A stretch of 25,220 nt of DNA from NCBI GenBank assembly GCA_945878385.1, contig CAMCTE010000010.1, forward strand, positions 1-25,220, read 5' to 3'. This stretch comes from Azohydromonas lata NBRC 102462 (lineage in GTDB: Bacteria > Pseudomonadota > Gammaproteobacteria > Burkholderiales > Burkholderiaceae_C). The notes under the pieces were generated by a model. The model saw only the letters and a program-made list of their open reading frames with translations, was not told the DNA's origin and did not search any database. Positions 8,748 to 16,270 of this stretch are shown here, piece by piece. The stretch's first letter is position 1. Each line of letters starts with the position of its first letter. The translations under genes were made by a program, and so were the position numbers.

Positions 8748-8753
8748 CCACCT
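8748..8753 (-). promoter_or_regulatory. Ribosome binding site deciding the BMP-protein start
   Basis: The coding strand reads AGGTGG three bases before the ATG at 8744. It matches the downstream half of the anti-Shine-Dalgarno complement, for which such close spacing is acceptable, and supports 8744 over the in-frame ATG at 8732. Confidence 0.55.
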
Positions 8754-8820
8754 GTGTCCGCAACGGTAAACGGGCAAGGATAGCAAGCCGCCGGGCCACC
8801 CCCGGGCAGACGGGTTTAGC

Positions 8821-9930
8821 ATGTCGGGCATGTCTGCCCTTGAACACGCCGCCGCGCCACTGCATTCGGCCCTGCCCAGCCCCGTGCTGCCTGCGCTGGC
8901 CGGCATGCCCAAAGTGCTCTTGCACGACCACCTGGACGGCAGCCTGCGGGTGAGCACCCTGCTGCAACTGTGCCAACGGCGCGGCGTGGAACTGCCCACC
9001 CTGCACGCAGCCGATCTTGCCCAGTGGTTCCGAGCCAACGCCAACGCCGGCAGCCTCGAACGCTACCTTGAAGGCTTTGCGCTCACCGTGGCCGCCATGG
9101 GCGACCTGCAGGCCTTGGAGCAGGTGGCCTTCGAGGCCGCCGAGGACGCACGGGCCGAGGGCTGTGTGCTGGCCGAGTTCCGCATGGCCCCGCTGCTGCT
9201 TCAGGCACACGGCGTGGCACCCGACGACGCGGTGGCGGCCATGCTGGCAGGCTTGGCCCGAAGTGCCCTGCCCTGCGGCCTGATCGTCTGCGGCATGCGT
9301 CACGAATCGCCCGAGCGTGTTCAGGAGGCCGCCGAACTGGCCCTGCGCCACCGCATGGGACCGAACCGATCAGTGGGCGTCATTGGTTTCGACCTCGCCG
9401 GCCCCGAGCGCGGTTGGCCCGCCTCTGGGCACGCACGGGCCCTGCGCCTGTTGCGGGAAGCGGGCCTGCCCATCACCCTGCACGCCGGCGAAGCCGATGA
9501 GGGTGCCCGAGTATTGGAAGCCGTTGAGCTGGGTGCGCAACGCATCGGCCACGGCGTGCGCTTGGCCGACCTGCTGGACACACCCGCGGGGCCTGAAGCC
9601 CTGCAGCGCATACGGGCCAGCGGCGTGCACCTGGAAGTCTGCCCCACCAGCAATGTGCAGACGGGCGCCGCAGCCTCCATCGCCACCCACCCCATTCGGG
9701 CGCTGTGGAAGGCGGGCGTCTCGCTGTCCTTTCACACCGACAACCACCTCATCTCCTGCACCAATCTGAATCTGGAAGGGCAGGCCCTGCTCGATCAAGC
9801 GGGCTTCGCGCTGGCCGACCTGTTTGCAATGCAAGAGCAGGCCCTGGATGCCAGCTTCATGCCCACGCACGCAACCGAACCCGCCCGGCGCGCGCTGCAT
9901 GAATGGGCCCGCACGCACGACCTGCGCTGA
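8821..9930 (+). CDS. add: Adenosine deaminase
   Basis: The 369-residue cytoplasmic zinc enzyme deaminates adenosine and deoxyadenosine to inosine and deoxyinosine. Visible catalytic parts are HDHLDGS (His35 and His37, zinc), LHAGEA (His221 zinc, Glu224 general acid), RIGHGV (His244), CPTSNVQTG (274-282) and FHTDNHLIS (Asp307 zinc). Asn308 stands where the mammalian enzyme has a second Asp touching the purine; TDN is my recollection for actinobacterial deaminases. No clear Shine-Dalgarno is seen; the start could be 8821 or the ATG at 8830. The gene diverges from the nucleoside import operon and is followed 32 bp later by a nucleotidase, so it supplies inosine for the 6-oxopurine phosphorylase. 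Adenine deaminase is less likely given the overall match to adenosine deaminase length and motifs. Confidence 0.93.
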   Translation: MSGMSALEHAAAPLHSALPSPVLPALAGMPKVLLHDHLDGSLRVSTLLQLCQRRGVELPTLHAADLAQWFRANANAGSLERYLEGFALTVAAMGDLQALEQVAFEAAEDARAEGCVLAEFRMAPLLLQAHGVAPDDAVAAMLAGLARSALPCGLIVCGMRHESPERVQEAAELALRHRMGPNRSVGVIGFDLAGPERGWPASGHARALRLLREAGLPITLHAGEADEGARVLEAVELGAQRIGHGVRLADLLDTPAGPEALQRIRASGVHLEVCPTSNVQTGAAASIATHPIRALWKAGVSLSFHTDNHLISCTNLNLEGQALLDQAGFALADLFAMQEQALDASFMPTHATEPARRALHEWARTHDLR

Positions 9931-9962
9931 ACCCGCTCGAAGAACCGTCCCGGGAACACCCC

Positions 9963-11762
9963 ATGAAGATCCACACGACGCTGAATCAAGTCCGCATCCG
10001 TGCGCTGCTCGCATCCACCCTGGCACTGGCCTTGGGCGGATGCGCGCTGCCGCCACCGGCCGGCTCACCCGCCGCCGGCACCGACACCATCCCCGTGCGC
10101 CTCATCGCCTTCAATGACCTGCACGGCCATCTGGAGAGCAGCAACCTGTCGGTCACTGTGGCCGACCCGGCCCAATCCGGTGCCAGCCTGCGCGTGACCG
10201 TGGGCGGTGCCGACGCCATGGCCGGCCTGGTGCGCAGCCTGCGCGCCGGCGCACCGCACAGCATCGTCGTCTCCAGCGGCGACCTCATCGGCGCCACTCC
10301 GCTGGTCTCAGCGCTGTTCCGCCATGAATCCACGGTGGAAGTGGCCAACCTGATCGGCGTGAGTGTGGCCACGGCCGGCAACCACGAGTTCGATGCCGGC
10401 ACCCCCGAACTCCTGCGCATCCTGCGCGGGGGCTGCGCCGAGCCGCGCGCCGACGACCCTGTGCGTTCCTGCGCACTCGGCCCCTACCGCGGCGCGCGTT
10501 TCCCCATGGTGTCGGCCAATGTGCGCACCGCCAACGGCACGCTCCTGCCTCCGTCGTGGGTGATGCAGGCAGGCCCGGTGAAGGTGGGCGTGATCGGCGC
10601 GGTCACCAAGTCCACCCCTCAACTCGTGGTGCCCTCGGGCGTGCAAGGCCTGCAGTTCACCGACGAGGCCCAGGCCATCAACGAAGCCGCTGCCGCCCTG
10701 CAGGCCCAGGGCGTGCAGGCCCTGGTGGTCACCTTGCACGAAGGCGCCGAGATCGGCACGCCCGGCAAGCCCGTGGATTGGAACGACACCACTTGCCCCG
10801 GCCTGCGCGGCGAAGCAGTGGACATCATCAAGCGCATCACGCCAGCGGTGGACCTCATCCTGACCGCCCACACCCACCAAGGCTACAACTGCGTGGTCGA
10901 TGGACGCCCGGTGATGCAGGCCGTGGCCTATGGGCGCGGCCTGTCGGTGGCCGACCTTCACATCAATCCCCGCACCGGCGATGTCGACCGCAGCAAGACC
11001 CTGGCGCGCAACCTGCCCGTGATGAATGCCCGCACCGACCCTGCCCACCGGGCCAGGCTGGTGGCAGCCGAGCCACCAGCCTTCAGCACGGCGCTGAAGG
11101 CCGCACAACCCGACGCCGAGGTGGCCGCCCTGGTGCAGCGCTACGCCCAGGCCGCCGCGCCGCAGGCCCAACGCGTGGTGGGCCGCATGGCCCGCACGCT
11201 GGACCGCCGCGGCAGCGGCGACAGCCCTGCCGGCCGCCTGGTCGCCCAGGCCCAATGGGAAGCCACCCGCAGCCCGGCCAACGGGGGGGCGCATTTCGCC
11301 CTGATGAACCCCGGCGGTGTCCGCACCGACCTGGTCTGCCGCGGTACCCCGCCTTGCGAGATCACCTACGGCGATCTTTTCAGCATGCAGCCCTTCGGCA
11401 ACAGTCTGGTGGTGATGAGCCTGACCGGAGCCGAAGTCCGCGAATTGCTGGAACAACAGCAGCGTGGCGGGCCCAACGCCCCCCTGATGTCGCCTTCGGA
11501 AGGCCTCACCTACCGCTGGTCGCGTCTGGCCCCGGTCGGTCAACGCGCCCAGGACATCCGCATCCAGGGCCAGCCCCTGAACGAAACCACCACCTACCGC
11601 GTCACCGTCAACAGCTTCATGGCCGAGGGCGGGGACGGCTACACCGTGCTGCAGCGCGGCCGCCAGCGGCTGGGCGGTGCGCAAGACCTGGATGCGATGC
11701 TGGAGCATCTGCGCAAAGGGGTGTCAGACGCCGGCCCCCCCCGCATCCGGGTCACCGACTGA
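9963..11762 (+). CDS. Lipoprotein 5'-nucleotidase / 2',3'-cyclic phosphodiesterase (UshA-like)
   Basis: The 599-residue protein has a metallophosphatase domain followed by the 5'-nucleotidase C-terminal domain. Metal ligands are in FNDLHGHLE (Asp52, His54), SGDLIGATP (Asp107), GNHEFDAG (Asn140, His141), TLHEG (His259) and TAHTHQG (His303, His305). The C-domain shows NPGGVR (449-454), QPFGN and FMAEGGDGY (552-560), the nucleoside-stacking region. The N-terminus ends in the lipobox LGGC (Cys27) with Ala at +2, predicting an outer-membrane-anchored lipoprotein; this makes ATG 9963 the start, although the frame opens 60 bp earlier inside add. It would dephosphorylate extracytoplasmic nucleotides and so feed the ABC importer and add. 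The nucleotide substrate range is inferred. Confidence 0.92.
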   Translation: MKIHTTLNQVRIRALLASTLALALGGCALPPPAGSPAAGTDTIPVRLIAFNDLHGHLESSNLSVTVADPAQSGASLRVTVGGADAMAGLVRSLRAGAPHSIVVSSGDLIGATPLVSALFRHESTVEVANLIGVSVATAGNHEFDAGTPELLRILRGGCAEPRADDPVRSCALGPYRGARFPMVSANVRTANGTLLPPSWVMQAGPVKVGVIGAVTKSTPQLVVPSGVQGLQFTDEAQAINEAAAALQAQGVQALVVTLHEGAEIGTPGKPVDWNDTTCPGLRGEAVDIIKRITPAVDLILTAHTHQGYNCVVDGRPVMQAVAYGRGLSVADLHINPRTGDVDRSKTLARNLPVMNARTDPAHRARLVAAEPPAFSTALKAAQPDAEVAALVQRYAQAAAPQAQRVVGRMARTLDRRGSGDSPAGRLVAQAQWEATRSPANGGAHFALMNPGGVRTDLVCRGTPPCEITYGDLFSMQPFGNSLVVMSLTGAEVRELLEQQQRGGPNAPLMSPSEGLTYRWSRLAPVGQRAQDIRIQGQPLNETTTYRVTVNSFMAEGGDGYTVLQRGRQRLGGAQDLDAMLEHLRKGVSDAGPPRIRVTD

Positions 11763-12001
11763 TGAAGGCCGACGGCGCGCCGACCCTGGCCAAGCCCGGT
11801 GCCTGGGTCAACTCGGATGTTGTTCCGTTGTAACACTCCTGTCACCTTGGTGGGTCAAGATGCTGCAAGAACGCGCCGTCCTCCGCGATAGTCGTTCGCT
11901 TAACCTGTCGCCCGGGGCCGTCAACCGGGCTTGTCGCTTCCAATCCCTTACACCACACGGGCGGGCCTGATGGCACGCCCGGGTCATGCTCATTGTTCAT
12001 T
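11763..12001 (+). other. Intergenic region / probable leader of the TonB-receptor gene with two small hairpins
   Basis: No gene is seen in these 239 bases. Two inverted repeats stand out: GCCCGG (11910-11915) with CCGGGC (11925-11930), loop 9 nt, and CGGGCG (11958-11963) with CGCCCG (11976-11981), loop 12 nt. Neither is followed by a T-tract, so they are not intrinsic terminators, and no known riboswitch consensus was recognised. No convincing -35/-10 pair was found. A regulatory role is only possible, not shown. Confidence 0.3.
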
Positions 12002-12006
12002 GGAGA
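12002..12006 (+). promoter_or_regulatory. Ribosome binding site deciding the TonB-receptor start
   Basis: GGAGA lies seven bases before the ATG at 12014 and sets that codon, rather than the in-frame ATG at 11993, as the start. Confidence 0.7.
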
Positions 12007-12013
12007 TTTCCAC

Positions 12014-15000
12014 ATGCATCCCCTGCGCCTGAACGGCTTCACCCGCAGTGCCATCGGTCTGGCCATCGCCGCCGTGGTCGCCCCTGCCCTGGCCCAAAAC
12101 ACCACCGCCAGCGTGGCCGGCCGTGTGTTGGGCGCCGATGGCAAGCCCGTGGCCGGCGCCACGGTCACCGTGCTGCATGTGGAATCGCGCACCGCCAGCA
12201 ACCTCACCACCGACGCCGACGGCCGCTACAGCGCCCGCGGCCTGCGGGTGGGCGGGCCCTACACCGTCACGGTGAACAAGGGCGGCCAGGTCGAGAAGCG
12301 GGACAATGTGTTCCTCACACTGGCCGAGACCACCAGCTTGGACATCGCCATGCTGGGCAGCGCCGCCAGCGTGACGGTGACGGGCCGCGGCGCCAACGAG
12401 CGCTTCGACAACAGCGCCATGGGCGCCGGCACCAACATCGGCAGCCGCGAAATCAATTCCCTGGCCTCCATCCAGCGCAGCCTGCAAGACTACGCGCGCC
12501 TGGACCCCCGCTTGGCCCAAACCGACAAGGAGCGCGGCGAAATATCCGCCGCCGGCCAGAACACCCGCTTCAACTCCATCACCATCGACGGCGTCACCAC
12601 CAACGACACTTTCGGTTTGGAGGCGAACAACCTGCCCACGATCAAGCAGCCGATTTCAATCGACGCCATCCAGAGCGTTCAGGTCAACATCTCCAACTAC
12701 GATGTGACGCAGAAGGGCTACACCGGCGCCAACATCAATGCGGTGACCAAGAGCGGCGCCAATGAAGTCTTCGGCAGCCTCTACTATGTGACGCGTGACG
12801 ATGGCCTTGTGGGCCAGCGCTACAACAGCACCACCGACACCTACTTCGACGCGCCCAAGTTCAAGGAGAACACCAAGGGCTTCACCCTGGGTGGCCCCAT
12901 CGTCAAGGACAAGCTGTTCTTCTTCGTCAACCACGAGCGCCTGACCAGTTCGCGCACCCGCCCCGACTTCGCCCCCATCGGCGGTGCGGGCACCATCGTG
13001 GGCCTGAGCCCTGCCACCATCAACCAGGCCATCGCCATTGGCCGCGATACCTACAAGGTCGACCTGGGAACCTCTGAAGTGCCGTCAGGTGTGGCCGTGA
13101 ATGTGAAGGATTCGCTGCTCAAGCTCGACTGGAACATCAACGACAACCACCGGGCCAACATCCGGTTCACGCAAACCGACCAGACCGAACCCCTGCTCGT
13201 GGGCTTCAGCCCCACCGGCCTGTCTTTGAGCTCCTACTGGTACAACCAGGAGAAGTCCCTCAAGAGCGTCGTCGGCCAAGTATTCTCGGATTGGACCAAC
13301 GACTTCAGCACCGAGTTCAAGATCTCCAAACGCGACTACGAAAGCGCGCCCATCCCGATCAACGGCGTGCGCCTGCCGCAGATCTCCCTGCAGTTCTCGG
13401 GCGCCCTGCCCACCGATGCCCCGGCCGGTACCAATGCGAATACTCGCACGCTGTTCATGGGTACCGAGCGCAGCCGCCACTTCAATGTGCTGCGCACTGA
13501 AACCCTGGACACCTACCTCGGCGGCAATTACCGCTTGGGTGACCATGAACTGAAGTTTGGTCTGGATCGCGCTGACAACGATATCTACAACGCTTTCATT
13601 CAAGACGCCAACGGTCAATACACCTTCCGCTGCGAGAACAGCAGCGCCACCATCGCCTACAGCTTCGGCGCCATCAACTGCGCCACCGCCACGGCCGACC
13701 AAGTGGCCGCCGCCACCCTGGAAAACTTCCGCCTGGGTCGCCCCTCGGCCTACCAGGTGCAACTGCCGCAAGCCGGTCGTACGCTCAATGACGCCGTAGC
13801 CGTCTGGCGCTACGCCAATACAGGCCTGTTCCTGCAGGACACCGTCAAGCTCAGCAAGCAGCTCAATGTGATGGTCGGCCTGCGCCTGGACATGGTGGGC
13901 ATGCCCGATTCGCCGCTGTTCAACCCGGCCGCCGCCGCCGCGCCCGTGGTCGGCAATGCCGCCACCGGCACCCGCGCCAGCGGAGGCTTCGGCCTGGACA
14001 ACTCCCGTACGCTGGACGGCACCCGCTTGTTCCAGCCGCGCGTGGGCTTCAATTGGGACTTGAGCACCGGTGACACCCGGCGCCAGCTGCGCGGCGGCTT
14101 CGGCCTCTTCCAAGGTGCAGCGGCCAATGTGTGGCTGTCCAATCCCTACAGCAACACTGGCCGCGCAGTGGCCACTCTGAGCTGCACCACAGTCGCCAAC
14201 TGCGTCACCGCCAACGCCCGTTTCAGCGCCAATCCCGATGCGCAGCCGGCATTGACAGGCTCCGTTCCGGCGGCCAACGTCGACTTCCTCGACGCGGGTT
14301 TGCGTCAACCCTCGGTGTGGAAGTTCAACCTGGCGTTTGATACCGAACTGCCCGACCTGCCGTTGATTGGCCGCACTACCGCCGGTGTCGAATGGCTCAA
14401 CACGCAGGTGCAGAACGGCGTGTACTACGAGCACTTGAACCTGGGTGCACCGACTCGCTTGGGCAGTGATGGTCGCCAACTGTTCTACCGGCCGGAGGGT
14501 TTCAACGCCGACTGCTGGACAGCCACAGGCACCACCATCACCACCGGCACCTGCGCCACGCCCAGCGGCCAGTCACGCACTCGCGCGCTGAGCAATCCGG
14601 CCTTCAACAACGTACTGGTGGCCAAGGACACCGGTATGGGCGGCGGCAATGCCATCACCCTGTCCCTGAGCAAGGTGATCGCCGGCGGTGGTCGTTGGTC
14701 GGTGGGCTACACCCGCACCTCAGCCACTGAAGTGAGCCCGTTGACCTCGTCTGTGGCCAATTCCAACTGGACAGGCCGCAACATCTTCAACCCCAATGAA
14801 GAGGTGGTGCAGAACTCGAACTACCTGATCAAGGACCGCTTCAATGGCGCCTTGAGCTGGTCGAAGGCCTTCATGCCCAACCTGCGCACCACCTTCGGTG
14901 TGTTCTATGAGGGCCGCCGCGGCAAGCCCTACAGCTGGACCTTCATCAACGACCTCAACGGCGACGGCCAAGGCGGCAACGACCTCATGTACATCCCCAA

Positions 15001-15427
15001 GGCACCGGGCTCGGGCGAAGTGGTGTTCCGAGGTGGTGCGGCCGAAGAGACGCGCTTCTGGGAAATCGTGGAGGCCAACCCGGCTCTGCGCAATGCCAAG
15101 GGCGGGGTCGTGGGTCGCAACAACGAGTTCGCCCCCTGGGTCAACAACTTCGATGTGCGTCTGAGCCAGCAACTGCCGGGCTTGAGCAGCAAGCAAAAGG
15201 CCACCGTCACGCTGGACATTCTGAACTTCGGCAACCTGCTCAACAAGAAGTGGGGCCGGATCGACGAAATCGGCTTCCCCTCCAACCGCAGCTTCGTGAA
15301 CTACGCGGGTCTGGACTCCTCGGGCAAGTACATCTACAGCCTAGGCAGCACCGAGTCCCTGATCACGCGCCAGGCCGCGGGCGAGTCCCAGTGGGCCGCA
15401 CAGTTGACCCTGCGCTACGAGTTCTGA
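12014..15427 (+). CDS. Oar-like TonB-dependent outer-membrane receptor with carboxypeptidase-regulatory-like domain
   Basis: The 1137-residue protein begins with a signal peptide (RSAIGLAIAAVVAPALA, cleavage before Gln28). A carboxypeptidase regulatory-like beta-sandwich follows (about 31-115: VAGRVLGADGKPVAGATV, then YSARGLRVGGPY), then VTVTG near 120-124 as a possible TonB box. A plug domain comes next (about 130-250, with ITIDGVTTND and NINAVTKSGANEVFGSL), then a long beta-barrel ending in LTLRYEF with the terminal aromatic residue expected for BAM insertion. This is the layout of Oar/SusC-type receptors of about 1000-1150 residues, larger than siderophore receptors. It lies downstream of the lipoprotein nucleotidase and is closed by its own terminator. 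Ligand unknown; nucleotides, nucleic-acid fragments or peptides are guesses from context. Confidence 0.93.
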   Translation: MHPLRLNGFTRSAIGLAIAAVVAPALAQNTTASVAGRVLGADGKPVAGATVTVLHVESRTASNLTTDADGRYSARGLRVGGPYTVTVNKGGQVEKRDNVFLTLAETTSLDIAMLGSAASVTVTGRGANERFDNSAMGAGTNIGSREINSLASIQRSLQDYARLDPRLAQTDKERGEISAAGQNTRFNSITIDGVTTNDTFGLEANNLPTIKQPISIDAIQSVQVNISNYDVTQKGYTGANINAVTKSGANEVFGSLYYVTRDDGLVGQRYNSTTDTYFDAPKFKENTKGFTLGGPIVKDKLFFFVNHERLTSSRTRPDFAPIGGAGTIVGLSPATINQAIAIGRDTYKVDLGTSEVPSGVAVNVKDSLLKLDWNINDNHRANIRFTQTDQTEPLLVGFSPTGLSLSSYWYNQEKSLKSVVGQVFSDWTNDFSTEFKISKRDYESAPIPINGVRLPQISLQFSGALPTDAPAGTNANTRTLFMGTERSRHFNVLRTETLDTYLGGNYRLGDHELKFGLDRADNDIYNAFIQDANGQYTFRCENSSATIAYSFGAINCATATADQVAAATLENFRLGRPSAYQVQLPQAGRTLNDAVAVWRYANTGLFLQDTVKLSKQLNVMVGLRLDMVGMPDSPLFNPAAAAAPVVGNAATGTRASGGFGLDNSRTLDGTRLFQPRVGFNWDLSTGDTRRQLRGGFGLFQGAAANVWLSNPYSNTGRAVATLSCTTVANCVTANARFSANPDAQPALTGSVPAANVDFLDAGLRQPSVWKFNLAFDTELPDLPLIGRTTAGVEWLNTQVQNGVYYEHLNLGAPTRLGSDGRQLFYRPEGFNADCWTATGTTITTGTCATPSGQSRTRALSNPAFNNVLVAKDTGMGGGNAITLSLSKVIAGGGRWSVGYTRTSATEVSPLTSSVANSNWTGRNIFNPNEEVVQNSNYLIKDRFNGALSWSKAFMPNLRTTFGVFYEGRRGKPYSWTFINDLNGDGQGGNDLMYIPKAPGSGEVVFRGGAAEETRFWEIVEANPALRNAKGGVVGRNNEFAPWVNNFDVRLSQQLPGLSSKQKATVTLDILNFGNLLNKKWGRIDEIGFPSNRSFVNYAGLDSSGKYIYSLGSTESLITRQAAGESQWAAQLTLRYEF

Positions 15428-15498
15428 TCGTTCATCAACCCACACGCGCGGCCGAAGGGGTGTTGCCCACACCCCTGTCGCGCAAAGTAATTCCTGCA

Positions 15499-15532
15499 GC
15501 CCGGCCAGCCCTCACGCTGGCCGGGCTTTTTT
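15499..15532 (+). terminator. Rho-independent terminator after the TonB receptor
   Basis: GCCCGGCCAGC (15499-15509) pairs perfectly over 11 bp with GCTGGCCGGGC (15516-15526) across a 6-nt loop and is followed by six T (15527-15532). It ends the receptor transcript and insulates the GST gene. Confidence 0.95.
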
Positions 15533-15558
15533 GTCAGTCCCACGCCACAGCGTGCCGC

Positions 15559-15564
15559 TAAACT
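15559..15564 (+). promoter_or_regulatory. Possible -10 element placing the GST transcript start at or next to its ATG
   Basis: TAAACT ends 7 nt before the GST ATG (15572), and no Shine-Dalgarno is visible. If this is the -10, the mRNA would be leaderless or nearly so. A TTGTCA at 15531-15536 resembles a -35 but is 22 bp away, too far for a normal promoter, so the assignment is weak. Confidence 0.25.
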
Positions 15565-15571
15565 CAACTGC

Positions 15572-16189
15572 ATGAAACTCATCGGCTCCCTGGCCAGCCC
15601 CTATGTGCGCAAAGTGCGCATCGTCATGGCCGAAAAGAAGCTCGACTTCCAATTCGTTCTGGAAGATGTGTGGAGCAGCGACGCCATCCTGCAGAGCAAC
15701 CCCCTGGGCAAGGTGCCCTACATGGTGATGGAGGGTGGCGAAGCCGTCTTCGATTCCCGCGTGATCGTCGAATACCTGGACACGCTCAGCCCCGTGGGCA
15801 AGCTCATTCCCAGCACCGGGCGCGAACGCGCCGAGGTGCGCACCTGGGAAGCCTTGGCCGACGGCGTGCTGGATGCCCTCATCGCCATCCGCCTGGAAAA
15901 TACCTGGGCCGGGCGCAGCGCCGAACAGCGCAGCACCGCCTGGTGCGACCGGCAGATGAAGAAGGTGCACGCCAGCTTGAAGGCGATGGAATCCGGCCTG
16001 GGCGACAAGCCCTGGTGCAGCGGCAACCACTACAGCCTGGCCGACATCGCCGTGGGCTGCGTCACCGGCTACCTGGATTTCCGCTTCCCGGATGTGGATT
16101 GGCGCGCCGACCACCGACACCTGGCGCGCTTGCACGACAAGGTCGCCGCTCGGCCCAGCTTCACCGACACCGCGCCGCCCAAGGCCTGA
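15572..16189 (+). CDS. Glutathione S-transferase, YibF-like
   Basis: The 205-residue protein has an N-terminal thioredoxin-fold domain (1-80) with SPYVRKVR (Ser9 as candidate catalytic/GSH-stabilising residue), NPLGKVPYMV with the cis-Pro at 49, and DSRVIVEYLD with Asp61-Ser62 binding the gamma-glutamyl group. A helical C-terminal domain follows with SLADIAVGCVTGYLDFR (N-capping box). End-to-end resemblance, including the final EP/AP-PKA tail, is to E. coli YibF, whose physiological substrate is unknown. It stands alone between a strong terminator and a convergent gene. Conjugating, peroxidase or isomerase activity cannot be told apart from sequence. Confidence 0.92.
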   Translation: MKLIGSLASPYVRKVRIVMAEKKLDFQFVLEDVWSSDAILQSNPLGKVPYMVMEGGEAVFDSRVIVEYLDTLSPVGKLIPSTGRERAEVRTWEALADGVLDALIAIRLENTWAGRSAEQRSTAWCDRQMKKVHASLKAMESGLGDKPWCSGNHYSLADIAVGCVTGYLDFRFPDVDWRADHRHLARLHDKVAARPSFTDTAPPKA

Positions 16190-16226
16190 TCACAGGCCAG
16201 GGCCTTGGCGCAGGTGCGGGGGCAGA

Positions 16227-16248
16227 CCCTGCCACTTCCCTGCCACTT
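16227..16248. repeat. Two tandem copies of an 11-bp unit between convergent genes
   Basis: CCCTGCCACTT occurs at 16227-16237 and 16238-16248 in the 81-bp gap between the GST stop and the stop of the oppositely oriented FMN protein gene. GGCAG (16221-16225) can also pair with CTGCC (16229-16233). No T-tract follows, so it is not a canonical terminator; it may be a simple slippage duplication. Confidence 0.6.
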
Positions 16249-16270
16249 CCCCGCCGCCTGCATCCAACAC

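Noticed and set aside
8745..9044. N-terminal extension of the BMP protein across the divergent promoter and into add
   Set aside because: It would place about 100 non-homologous residues before the signal peptide; AGGTGG and the signal sequence support the start at 8744.
9903..9962. Upstream extension of the nucleotidase into the end of add
   Set aside because: The lipoprotein signal peptide starts naturally at Met 9963; 20 extra residues in front would spoil it.
10308..11708. Minus-strand frame of 466 codons opposite the 5'-nucleotidase
   Set aside because: His/Gly/Ala-rich antisense translation; the nucleotidase strand holds all metal ligands.
11772..11783. Palindrome CGGCGCGCCG just after the nucleotidase stop as a terminator
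   Set aside because: No T-tract and no loop-sized spacer; such GC palindromes are expected at this base composition.
11763..12013. Possible riboswitch (cobalamin or purine) ahead of the TonB receptor
   Set aside because: Neither the conserved cobalamin-box words nor purine-aptamer loops could be found; only two short hairpins are present.
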